DNA of 64,000 nt from an uncultured Desulfobacter sp. (GTDB taxonomy: Bacteria; Desulfobacterota; Desulfobacteria; Desulfobacterales; Desulfobacteraceae), in contig NZ_OY762929.1 in NCBI RefSeq assembly GCF_963666675.1, forward strand, positions 5,056,001 through 5,120,000, read 5' to 3'. Shown here in pieces: positions 36,534 through 44,274 of the stretch (position 1 is its first letter; every line of letters begins with the position of its first letter). The notes under the pieces are model-generated. The model did no database searches and was not told where the DNA came from. It saw only the letters and a list, made by a program, of their open reading frames with translations. Made by a program: the position numbers and the translations under genes.

Positions 36534-37550
36534 ATGGAAAGCGATTCCAACATATTGATTTACGAAGGGGCGGATGGGAATGTAAAAGTTGATGTCCGGA
36601 TTCAAGATGAAACCGTTTGGCTTACCCAAAAAATGATAGCGGATCTTTTTCAGAGTAGCAAACAGAATGTCAGCCATCATATTAATGCAATATATGAAGA
36701 GGGAGAATTGTTACCTGAAGCAACTGTCAAAAAATATTTGACAGTTCAAAACGAAGGCCAGAGAAGGGTTAAGCGCGAATTAGACTATTACAATCTGGAT
36801 ATGATTTTATCAGTTGGATACCGCATTAAAAGCCATCTGGCTACACAATTTCGCATTTGGGCCACCCAACGGTTAAAAGAATACATCATCAAGGGTTTTA
36901 CCTTGAACGATGAGCGGTTTAAAACCGGATCTTCCATGGATTATTTTACAGAGCTTCAAGAGCGTATCCGGGAAATCCGCCTCTCAGAGCGGTTCTTTTA
37001 TCAGAAAATCAAGGATATTTATACCACAAGCATTGACTATGACCCCAGGGATGAAAAGACAGTCCTATTTTTCCAAACGGTTCAGAATAAATTGCTATGG
37101 GCCATAAACAAACAAACGGCAGCAGAACTTGTTTTTAGGCGCGCAGATGCATCGTTACCACTTATGGGTATGCAGTCTTTTGACAAAAAAGGAAGTGGAT
37201 CCGTCACAAAAAAAGATGTCAGTATTGCTAAAAATTACTTGGATGAAGACGAAATGAAACTCCTGGGCCTGCTGGTGGAACAATACCTTGCCTTTGCTGA
37301 AACCATGGCCCAGCAGCAAACGCCTATGTACATGAAAGACTGGATTCAAAGGTTGGACGCCATAATTCAATTAAACGGACGGGAACTGCTTACCCATGCT
37401 GGTAAAATTAGTCGTGCTGTGGCCGATGAAAGAGCCGCCCTTGAATATCAAAAATATCGCCAAGATAGGAAAAAGCTCAAACGAGAAGAGAACCTAAAAG
37501 AATTGGAGAGAGATATCAAACAACTCTCCCAGAAAAAGAACAAAAAATAG
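36534..37550 (+). CDS. RhuM-family protein
   Basis: 338 aa protein of the RhuM family (first named as a Salmonella virulence-associated protein; common on mobile elements, function unproven). Family signatures include the N-terminal VRIQDETVWLTQKMIADLFQ, then NVSHHINAIYEEGEL, RRVKRELDYYNLDMILSVGY and FRIWATQRLKEYIIKGF. The front is a winged-helix-like DNA-binding segment and the C-terminus a charged coil. It starts 17 bases after the integrase and ends in a stem-loop terminator, so it forms a unit with int. No catalytic motif is recognisable. Confidence 0.85.
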   Translation: MESDSNILIYEGADGNVKVDVRIQDETVWLTQKMIADLFQSSKQNVSHHINAIYEEGELLPEATVKKYLTVQNEGQRRVKRELDYYNLDMILSVGYRIKSHLATQFRIWATQRLKEYIIKGFTLNDERFKTGSSMDYFTELQERIREIRLSERFFYQKIKDIYTTSIDYDPRDEKTVLFFQTVQNKLLWAINKQTAAELVFRRADASLPLMGMQSFDKKGSGSVTKKDVSIAKNYLDEDEMKLLGLLVEQYLAFAETMAQQQTPMYMKDWIQRLDAIIQLNGRELLTHAGKISRAVADERAALEYQKYRQDRKKLKREENLKELERDIKQLSQKKNKK

Positions 37551-37599
37551 CAATTCGTATTTCCCCGGGATAGGGTCCGGCTGATCACCGGTTCCGAAC

Positions 37600-37624
37600 A
37601 GGCGGTTTCCTGGCCGCCTTTCCT
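37600..37624 (+). terminator. Stem-loop terminator after rhuM
   Basis: AGGCGG (37600-37605) pairs with CCGCCT (37614-37619), followed by TTTCCT. Short stem, weak T-run. Confidence 0.45.
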
Positions 37625-37659
37625 GGGGACTTTTAACCAGGATCATTACAGGAGATGGT

Positions 37660-37725
37660 ATGTTAAAACTACTAACCCAAAACGGTATTGAAGCAGCAGT
37701 TCTCAGTGAAGATCGCACTCTCTAA
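37660..37725 (+). CDS. Possible 21 aa peptide
   Basis: ATG at 37660 preceded by AGGAG at good spacing encodes MLKLLTQNGIEAAVLSEDRT and a final Leu before TAA. Very short, no known family; kept only because of the well-placed ribosome site in an otherwise empty 320 base gap (37551-37869). Confidence 0.25.
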   Translation: MLKLLTQNGIEAAVLSEDRTL

Positions 37726-37869
37726 CAAATTGGCATTTCGGGCAATGAGTCCTATTGATTTTCGTAATGTCTTTTGCAAATTTGCTATGGAATTAAAGCC
37801 CGAATTGATCATATAACCTTCTACTTACGCCAAACACTATTGTTTTAATTTTCAATATATCACACCTGA

Positions 37870-38400
37870 ATGCAAAATATTTATAACCTATTGAAAAATC
37901 CGGAGAGAACATCTGAATATTTACCCGGAAAACAAAGTTTTCAAATGACAATCGAAAGATATGTGGTTGCTGACGAATTGAACCCTATATCCGCCAAAGC
38001 CCCAGACAAGTTTTCACCTTTTGCTCTTTTGGACTATATAAAACAAGCCAAGTATAGCATCCCACCATGCTTTGATTTCAGAAAAACATGCAAGGCTTCC
38101 GGGGAAACGGTTTATCGTTGGGCCGATGAAGAACAGTTAGGCTCGAACGAGACAACAGTCATCGGGAGTACAGATGAGATTAACAGAGAAGCACAAGATA
38201 TCACTAAAAAAGAAATTGATTACTCCCTTAAAACCAAATCAGAACAAGCTCTTTTGGCGCATGCGTGGAGCAAGTCAGGAATGACAGCGGATGAGATAAT
38301 TGAGCGACTGTATAAAAAAGAGTATGAAAGTGGCTGTGTCGAAAAAGAGTCCTTAAAAAGAAAACTTCGAAGATTGAAAGAGGGGTTCCCACAACAGTAA
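37870..38400 (+). CDS. Hypothetical protein, 176 aa
   Basis: No family recognised. N-terminal part (ERTSEYLPGKQSFQMTIERY) is of mixed composition; the middle ACKASGETVYRWADEEQLG-like stretch (written KTCKASGETVYRWADEEQLG) resembles a helix-turn-helix recognition segment; the C-terminal 50 residues are a charged helix (GMTADEIIERLYKKEYESG). A DNA-binding or regulatory role is possible. No clear ribosome site is visible before the ATG at 37870. It lies between rhuM and the operator-like palindromes. Confidence 0.5.
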   Translation: MQNIYNLLKNPERTSEYLPGKQSFQMTIERYVVADELNPISAKAPDKFSPFALLDYIKQAKYSIPPCFDFRKTCKASGETVYRWADEEQLGSNETTVIGSTDEINREAQDITKKEIDYSLKTKSEQALLAHAWSKSGMTADEIIERLYKKEYESGCVEKESLKRKLRRLKEGFPQQ

Positions 38401-38430
38401 TCTTTTTACCCATCATATCTTTCCTTACCC

Positions 38431-38573
38431 GGACAAATGTCCGCCCCGGACAGGACTGTCCGCCCTTCAAAAAAAATAATCGTCTTTTATAGTTTTTCAT
38501 AACTAATTGATTTTTAAATTATTTTCATTTAAAGAAAGCAAAAAAAACACTTGCTTGTCCGCCAGGGCGGACA
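38431..38573. promoter_or_regulatory. Cluster of GGACA/TGTCC palindromes, candidate operators
   Basis: Three dyads share GGACA half-sites: GGACAAATGTCC at 38431-38442, CGGACAGGACTGTCCG at 38447-38462, and TGTCCGCCAGGGCGGACA at 38556-38573. They lie in the 235 base gap upstream of the alpA-rha-replication operon, where a phage repressor would bind. Confidence 0.55.
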
Positions 38574-38635
38574 GGTATCCTTTTCTTAGTGCAAGTATTT
38601 CTAAGTACAAAACATTAAGCAAAAGGATATCAAAG

Positions 38636-38902
38636 ATGTCAAACACTGTGGATACCCCCACCATCTCCTGCAACGTATCAAACAATATCACAGATATCAT
38701 TAAATCCCTTGGCCTACCCAATCGCCTCATGACAGATGTCGAGGTCGCGGAAATAAAAAAATGTTCAGTTCAGACATTGAGAAATGATCGCCATCTTAGA
38801 CGCGGCCTGCCCTACATTAAGACGGGGAGATCTATCCGGTACACACCCGCTGATGTCGCCGCTGATATTTTGGCAAATCGTATTGACCCCGAGGCCGCGT
38901 AG
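38636..38902 (+). CDS. AlpA/excisionase-like HTH protein
   Basis: 88 aa DNA-binding protein. The MerR-like winged helix MTDVEVAEIKKCSVQTLRND then LPYIKTGRSIRYTPADVAAD is the HTH_17/AlpA pattern used by excisionases and prophage activators. ATG at 38636 has AAAGGAT upstream; the frame opens 43 codons earlier over the palindromes and is not used. First gene of a tightly packed operon running to 41.98 kb. Confidence 0.75.
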   Translation: MSNTVDTPTISCNVSNNITDIIKSLGLPNRLMTDVEVAEIKKCSVQTLRNDRHLRRGLPYIKTGRSIRYTPADVAADILANRIDPEAA

Positions 38903-38924
38903 TGTCCCCCCCAGAAACACTAAA

Positions 38925-38942
38925 AGCGCCCTGCCAGGCGCT
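38925..38942. repeat. Hairpin between alpA-like gene and rha
   Basis: AGCGCC and GGCGCT form a 6 bp stem with a 6 base loop, 20 bases ahead of the preferred rha start. It may modulate rha translation. Confidence 0.35.
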
Positions 38943-38961
38943 CTCAGAAAGGAACTTTCAA

Positions 38962-39720
38962 GTGTATTCAAAAAATAACACCCAACCTTTAAATTGTCAA
39001 TTCGAGACCCAGGCTATGGTTAAAGGCCAGGGATTTTCTTATGAACCATCTATGATTACCGTCGAAATTGCGAAATCAACCGGCAAACGACATGACCATA
39101 TAATGAGAGATACGAAAGTGATGCTGACCGATTTATACGGCGAAAAATCACTCCCCAGATTTGGGGAGTCGTATGTTGCAGAGAATGGCCAAACATATCC
39201 TTGCTATCGTTTGCCCAAAAAAGAGGTCATGGTATTGATAACTGGGTATTCCATCCCGCTCAGAATGAAAATCATCACCCGCCTTGAAGAGTTGGAAAAA
39301 AGAGCCGGTGACCCCATGGCCGCCCTTAATGATCCTGCAGTTCTGCGGCAAATCCTTCTTGGATGCACTGAAAAAGTGTTGGCGTTGGAAGAAACGGTCA
39401 AAGAACAGGCGCCCAAAGCTGCCGCCCTGGATCGAATCGCTACCGCTGACGGCTCCATGAATATCACATCCGCAGCCAAGCACCTCCAGGTCCGGCCCAA
39501 AGACCTATTCAGGTGGTTATCTGAAAACAAATGGATCTATCGCCGCAATGGAAACAAAAGCTATCTGGCTTATCAAAATCGAATCCAACAGGGCGTTATG
39601 AAGCATAAGGTCACCAGCTATATTAACGGAGATGGCGCTGAACAGATTCATGAACAGGCCCGGCTGACGCCCAAAGGCATCACAAAACTGGCTGAGACGT
39701 TTGAAACATCGGAAATTTAG
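38962..39720 (+). CDS. Rha-family phage regulator with KilAC antirepressor domain
   Basis: 252 aa regulator. The Rha (pRha) domain covers residues ~18-105: SMITVEIAKSTGKRHDHIMR, then PCYRLPKKEVMVLITGYSI and RMKIITRLEELEK. The KilAC/ANT domain covers ~140-245: DRIATADGSMNITSAAKHLQ, VRPKDLFRWLSENKWIYRR and LTPKGITKLAE. Such proteins switch prophage lysogeny. GTG at 38962 is preferred because AAAGGAA lies 8 bases upstream; a GTG at 38902 overlapping the previous stop is also possible. Ends directly against the next ATG. Confidence 0.85.
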   Translation: MYSKNNTQPLNCQFETQAMVKGQGFSYEPSMITVEIAKSTGKRHDHIMRDTKVMLTDLYGEKSLPRFGESYVAENGQTYPCYRLPKKEVMVLITGYSIPLRMKIITRLEELEKRAGDPMAALNDPAVLRQILLGCTEKVLALEETVKEQAPKAAALDRIATADGSMNITSAAKHLQVRPKDLFRWLSENKWIYRRNGNKSYLAYQNRIQQGVMKHKVTSYINGDGAEQIHEQARLTPKGITKLAETFETSEI

Positions 39721-40560
39721 ATGGACAGAGGCTGGTTCAAAATATATCGCCGCTTAACAGAGTCTGATTTCTGGACTTCTGAGCCCTTTACTAAGCCCCA
39801 GGCGTGGATTGATCTTATCGCGTTGGCAAATCATAAGCCTGGAACCGTTTGGATAAGGGGCGTCGAAGTCCCTGTAAAAAGAGGCCAAACGGCCCGTTCT
39901 GAGCTGACCTTAGCCAAGAGATGGAAGTGGTCAAGAAAGAAGGTACGAAACTTTTTGAAATGGCTCGAAAAGGGACAGCAAATAGAACAGCAAAAATCAA
40001 ACGTAACATCTTTAATTTGCATCATAAATTATAATAGCTACCAGGCTGAGGGGATAACAAGTGGAACATCAGAGGGTACAACAGAAGAACACCAAAAGAA
40101 CACCAAAGGGTACACAAATAAGAATAATAAGAATAATAAGAATGAAAAGAATATAACTACATATACGTCAAATTCGGGTTCCCCGAAGCTCGACTTTTCA
40201 ATGTTGACCAACCAAATTTTTGAATTCTGGAAAAAAGAACTCAACCATCCCAGGGCCAAGCTGGATCAAAAAAGAAAACAAAAGATTCATGCCAGGCTTA
40301 AAGACGGCTATTCCCTTGATGATATCAAAACGGCCATATCCGGTTGCAAGGCTTCACCTTATCACCAAGGCGAAAATACCACTGGAGCCATATACGACGA
40401 TATTGAACTGATCTGCCGGGATGGCAAGCACATCGATCAGTTCATCAAGTTGGCCCAGACCCCCAATGCAAAATTGATATCCCCAAAGGGTAGGCAGGCA
40501 ATGCAGAACGGCCAGGCATGGCTGGCAATGAGAGAGAAAGGACGTGAAAATGGAAAATAA
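39721..40560 (+). CDS. Phage replication-type winged-helix protein
   Basis: 279 aa. N-terminal winged helix (residues 1-100) with WFKIYRRLTESDFWTSEPFT and RGQTARSELTLAKRWKWSRK, as in phage replisome organisers. A low-complexity Asn/Lys linker (about 135-150, coded by AAT/AAG repeats near 40128) follows. The C-terminal part IFEFWKKELNHPRAKLDQKR then LKDGYSLDDIKTAISGC resembles the conserved phage C-terminal domain Phg_2220_C. Likely origin-binding initiator. ATG immediately follows the rha stop. A second initiator-like gene exists at 51457. Confidence 0.7.
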   Translation: MDRGWFKIYRRLTESDFWTSEPFTKPQAWIDLIALANHKPGTVWIRGVEVPVKRGQTARSELTLAKRWKWSRKKVRNFLKWLEKGQQIEQQKSNVTSLICIINYNSYQAEGITSGTSEGTTEEHQKNTKGYTNKNNKNNKNEKNITTYTSNSGSPKLDFSMLTNQIFEFWKKELNHPRAKLDQKRKQKIHARLKDGYSLDDIKTAISGCKASPYHQGENTTGAIYDDIELICRDGKHIDQFIKLAQTPNAKLISPKGRQAMQNGQAWLAMREKGRENGK

Positions 40561-41233
40561 AGAACGTGAAATAAAGTTTTCGGAACTTCTTTCCGGGGTT
40601 TCAGAGATGTATGGCCAAAGCCCATCCCCTGCAGTTTTTGAAATTTGGTTCAACACCCTTAAGCGGTTCGACTTTGAATCCATAAGCAGGGCCTTTTCCG
40701 TTCACATTCAAGACCCGGATCATGGCAAATTCATGCCCCGTCCTTCAGATATTGTCAGGATAATTGAGGGCAGTGGCCAGGACTCAGCTTTCCAGGCCTG
40801 GACAAAATTTGAAAAGGCCCTGGGTATGATTGGAACTTATGAGACTGTCATCTTTGATGATCCTATCATTCATCGGGTTGTTCAGGATATAGGCGGATGG
40901 ACCCGGCAAGGCCAGGTCACGGAAAAGGAAAAGCCTTATGTTAAAAACGAATTCATCCGCCGCTATCAAGAAATTAAATCTCGTGGAGTTATACCGGAAT
41001 ATCCACAGAAGCTTACCGGAATATCAGAAGGCCATAACCGCTTAAGTGGGTTCCTGGACATGATCCCAGAGCCGGTCCTTATTGGAAATCAGACAAAAGC
41101 CAAGGCCGTTTTCCTTGGTGGAACTTCCAACCCATCACTTCAAATATCTTTTAACATCGACCCGGGAATTAACGGGCAAATAAAATGCTTACCCCAAAAA
41201 ATAGAGGAGTTGAATTATGGAGGGGAGCAATAA
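40550..41233 (+). CDS. Putative helicase-loader-like phage protein
   Basis: About 227 aa. N-terminal 80 residues (FSELLSGVSEMYGQSPSPAV, FEIWFNTLKRFDFESISRAF, MPRPSDIVRIIEG) have the helical pattern of small phage proteins such as G39P that load or inhibit the replicative helicase. The 86 aa protein at 52365 is a clear relative of this segment. The C-terminal half is unassigned. ATG at 40550 has AGAAAGGA upstream (a GTG at 40544 is possible); it overlaps the preceding gene by 11 bases, consistent with a replication operon. Confidence 0.55.
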   Translation: MENKEREIKFSELLSGVSEMYGQSPSPAVFEIWFNTLKRFDFESISRAFSVHIQDPDHGKFMPRPSDIVRIIEGSGQDSAFQAWTKFEKALGMIGTYETVIFDDPIIHRVVQDIGGWTRQGQVTEKEKPYVKNEFIRRYQEIKSRGVIPEYPQKLTGISEGHNRLSGFLDMIPEPVLIGNQTKAKAVFLGGTSNPSLQISFNIDPGINGQIKCLPQKIEELNYGGEQ

Positions 41234-41290
41234 AACAGGTATTTCCAGATGAGAAACAGCGAACATCCATAATCATTACGACGAGGTAGA

Positions 41291-41575
41291 ATGAAGGTCA
41301 AAAAAATTGCGGTCAACGAGGATGGCCGCAGGATAGGAGAAAGTCACCCTATGGCAAAGCTCACGGATTGTGAGGTTGAGCGCTTAAGACAAATTAGGGA
41401 AGAATCGGGCATGACATACAGGGAACTCGCTAAAAAGTTTGGCATCTCTTACAGCTCTGTTCAGAAAATCTGTACTTATCTACGGCGGGCTGAATGGTCT
41501 GTTCGGTATAAGCTGGTTCCGATTTTGACAAAGAATGAAAGAAAGGTGAAGGTTTATGGGCGCGGTAAAGAATAA
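41291..41575 (+). CDS. Small HTH DNA-binding protein
   Basis: 94 aa. CEVERLRQIREESGMTYREL then AKKFGISYSSVQKICTYLRR is a resolvase/sigma-like helix-turn-helix of the kind found at the start of phage packaging operons or in endonuclease-linked HTH proteins. GAGG lies 5 bases before the ATG. It overlaps the start of the small-terminase-like gene by 20 bases. Confidence 0.65.
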   Translation: MKVKKIAVNEDGRRIGESHPMAKLTDCEVERLRQIREESGMTYRELAKKFGISYSSVQKICTYLRRAEWSVRYKLVPILTKNERKVKVYGRGKE

Positions 41576-41984
41576 GCACAAAGCAAAGCTGCTTGGATAC
41601 TTAAGCGATCCTGATAACGAATGGCTTGCAAGAGCGGGGATGGCAGTAACCGTATGCGGATACAAGAAAGGACAATCAATTTACCGCGTTTTTAGCCCGG
41701 CTGAATTAGACGAAATTGAACGCGAAGCCCTTGAATTGAGAAAGCAAAGAACAGCAGGGAGGCGGGCAAAGGTTTATGACGCGATGTATCAAAGCGCTAT
41801 CGGTGGGGATGTCCAGGCAATGAAAGCTTATCTGGATCGAACGGAAGGCCCGGTTGTAAAGAAAACCGAAGTATCCGGCCCGGACGGCGGCCCCATCGAA
41901 ATGACGGATACCGAACGGGCTGCAAAACTTGCGGCTATTCTTGAAAAAGCCCGGCGTCGGGCTGGTTTGGAAAAAGAAGAATAA
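41556..41984 (+). CDS. Terminase small-subunit-like protein
   Basis: 142 aa. KLLGYLSDPDNEWLARAGMA and VTVCGYKKGQSIYRVFSPAE form an N-terminal DNA-recognition helical region; LELRKQRTAGRRAKVYDAMY and GGDVQAMKAYLDRTEGPVVK are the oligomerisation and helical segments seen in TerS-like proteins; an EVSGPDGGPIE tail links to where TerL normally follows. TerS binds pac/cos DNA and hands it to TerL. Here the next gene (26 bases on) is a virion transglycosylase and no terL is present in the window. Confidence 0.65.
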   Translation: MGAVKNKHKAKLLGYLSDPDNEWLARAGMAVTVCGYKKGQSIYRVFSPAELDEIEREALELRKQRTAGRRAKVYDAMYQSAIGGDVQAMKAYLDRTEGPVVKKTEVSGPDGGPIEMTDTERAAKLAAILEKARRRAGLEKEE

Positions 41985-42009
41985 AATATTAAGTGAATTG
42001 GAGAAAATT

Positions 42010-44274
42010 ATGCCAACAGTCCCAGTATTAACCGCCCCGCAGGTCCAGCAACAGACAACCCCACAAGTTAGGATGGCCGCCCCTCAGTATGTAAGGCCAA
42101 GTTATAGCCCGATCCAAGCCGGCTCATTTCACCAACAGCAGGACATAGCCGGGGATATATCCGATGCCATGAAGTCATTGGGTTCAGGTGTTGGTCAAAT
42201 CATAGACGCTATGCAGAAAGAGCAGGACGAAGCAGATCAGCTTCGGGTTGACGACGCCCTGAATAAAGCCAAAGAAGAATCTTTGCGGCTCCAGTTTGGT
42301 GACGGCACAGATGATGGGGAAAAGGGGTTCTCAAATCAGAAGGGAATTAAAGCATTAGAGCGGCCAGAAGACAAACCATTAGCGGACGAGTATGCAGAGA
42401 AACTGCAAAAGAAAATTGACGAACTGTCTGACGGACTGGGAAACGATCAACAGCGCGAATTATTTAAACGGTTTGCCAATGATATAAAGACGTCTCTTTA
42501 TGGCAAAGCCTTGGGCCATGAGGCGGAGGAATCAAAAAATTATGCTCTGAGTGTATCAGAGGGCATTCAATCCACAGCCATGCAGGACATTGCCAAGAAC
42601 TGGAACAGCCCCGGCGATATTGACGCTGCTGTCAGGCGGATACAGGCCGAGACTTACCGACAGGCTAAACTACTCGGGAAGTCTGCCGAGTGGCAGCAGG
42701 CCACAGCCAGAAATCTCACCAGCGGTGCCCACAAACTGGCAGCCATGACAGCCCTTGAAAATAATGACCCTGTTTATGCCAAGGCCTATCTTAATAAATA
42801 CAGCAAACAGATGAATGCCGACGATTTAGCAGGCGTTCAGAAAGTGCTGACCAAAGAGATTGATATCAGAGCAGCAACCCAGGCCGCAAATGATATCTTG
42901 CAGTCTAAACCCATGCAGGTTGGTGATGCTTCCAGGGCCTTTAATATTCTCATTGATGCCGAATCCGGTGGTCGGCAACTGGATAAAAAAGGAAAGCCGC
43001 TTACCTCTTCAAAGGGTGCAATAGGGATTGCCCAGGTGATGCCCGAAACGGCCAAAGAAGCGGCTAAGCTTGCTGGCCTGCCATGGGACGAAGATAAGTA
43101 CAAAACGAATGAAGCCTATAACAAAGCCCTTGGCATGGCGTATTTCCAAAAGCAGTGGCAAAATTTCGGGGATCTTGCCAAGGCTTATGCCGCTTATAAT
43201 GCTGGCCCCGGCGCCCTGCAAAAAGCTGTTACACAGGCGAACAAAGAAGGAAAACACTGGCTATCATATCTCCCGGAAGAGACCCGGAATTATGTGACCA
43301 AAAACATGGCTGCATTCGACGGCGGCAAAGGTGGAGTAGATAGGCCTACCCTTGAAGAACTTGACAAGGCCTTGCTGAACGACCCCAGGATTGCAAACAA
43401 CCCGGAGCGGTTGAAGATGGCCAGGACGGAACTCCAACGGCAATATAAGATGCGGACAGACGCCATCAAGCGTCAGGAGGAAGATTCTTATCATAAAGCC
43501 CTGGATATGCTGTTTCAAAACGGCGGGAATTTTGCCGGGCTGCCGGTTGATGTTAGGTCCAAAATTCCGGCGGAAAAAAGGTTAAAGCTGATTAGTGATG
43601 CTGCAAATATCGCAAAAGGACAGCCCATAAAAAATGATTCTATGGTGTGGGCGCAGATAATGTCTATGCCTCAAGAAGAATTGGCGGCCATGACCCCCAA
43701 GGCTTTCCACAATGAGTTCAGAGCACTCCTGGACGATTCTCACTTAGAAAAAGGCTATTCTATGATTGCTGCAGCCAAAAGCGCAGCAGAGAAAGCAGAA
43801 AATGCTGAACCAAAACACTTGGAAATTTTATCAACCGCACAGCGTGTTAAACAGGCTGCTCAAAAAAATGGAATACTGCCCTATAAAAAAGCCCCGAACA
43901 AAACAGAGGCAACTAATTTTTGCAGATTCCAAGACACCATTGATCAACGATTGCGGGCATTTGAAGCCACACAATTGCAAGGGAAACGCAAAGCCAATTC
44001 TGATGAGCTTCAAAAAATCATAGATGAAGTCATTATGGACAAGGTCTCTTTGTCCAAGGATTGGTGGCTTGATCCAAAAGGGAAAGTGATGGGCGCGTTA
44101 TCCGAGGACGACAAAAAAGCCGCTTATGTTCTTGTCGGAGAGAAGGAGGTCTACCTGTCAAGCATCCCGGATAAGTGGCGGAACCTAATAATTGATGCAT
44201 TAAAAAAGAAAAACCTGCCTGTGACGGAGCAAGAGATTGCTGAATTGTGGGTTGAGAAAGGAGAACCAAAATGA
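42010..44274 (+). CDS. Phage internal virion protein with SLT transglycosylase domain
   Basis: 754 aa. After a 60 residue proline/glutamine-rich start and a long helical region, an SLT lysozyme-like domain lies at residues ~310-430: catalytic Glu318 in LIDAESGGRQLD, then GAIGIAQVMPETAKEAAK and AYAAYNAGPGALQKAV. The remaining 320 residues are helical. This is the layout of internal or ejection proteins that cut peptidoglycan during DNA entry. ATG at 42010 with GGAG 7 bases upstream; an upstream GTG (41929) inside the previous gene is not used. Stop overlaps the next start (ATGA). Confidence 0.8.
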   Translation: MPTVPVLTAPQVQQQTTPQVRMAAPQYVRPSYSPIQAGSFHQQQDIAGDISDAMKSLGSGVGQIIDAMQKEQDEADQLRVDDALNKAKEESLRLQFGDGTDDGEKGFSNQKGIKALERPEDKPLADEYAEKLQKKIDELSDGLGNDQQRELFKRFANDIKTSLYGKALGHEAEESKNYALSVSEGIQSTAMQDIAKNWNSPGDIDAAVRRIQAETYRQAKLLGKSAEWQQATARNLTSGAHKLAAMTALENNDPVYAKAYLNKYSKQMNADDLAGVQKVLTKEIDIRAATQAANDILQSKPMQVGDASRAFNILIDAESGGRQLDKKGKPLTSSKGAIGIAQVMPETAKEAAKLAGLPWDEDKYKTNEAYNKALGMAYFQKQWQNFGDLAKAYAAYNAGPGALQKAVTQANKEGKHWLSYLPEETRNYVTKNMAAFDGGKGGVDRPTLEELDKALLNDPRIANNPERLKMARTELQRQYKMRTDAIKRQEEDSYHKALDMLFQNGGNFAGLPVDVRSKIPAEKRLKLISDAANIAKGQPIKNDSMVWAQIMSMPQEELAAMTPKAFHNEFRALLDDSHLEKGYSMIAAAKSAAEKAENAEPKHLEILSTAQRVKQAAQKNGILPYKKAPNKTEATNFCRFQDTIDQRLRAFEATQLQGKRKANSDELQKIIDEVIMDKVSLSKDWWLDPKGKVMGALSEDDKKAAYVLVGEKEVYLSSIPDKWRNLIIDALKKKNLPVTEQEIAELWVEKGEPK

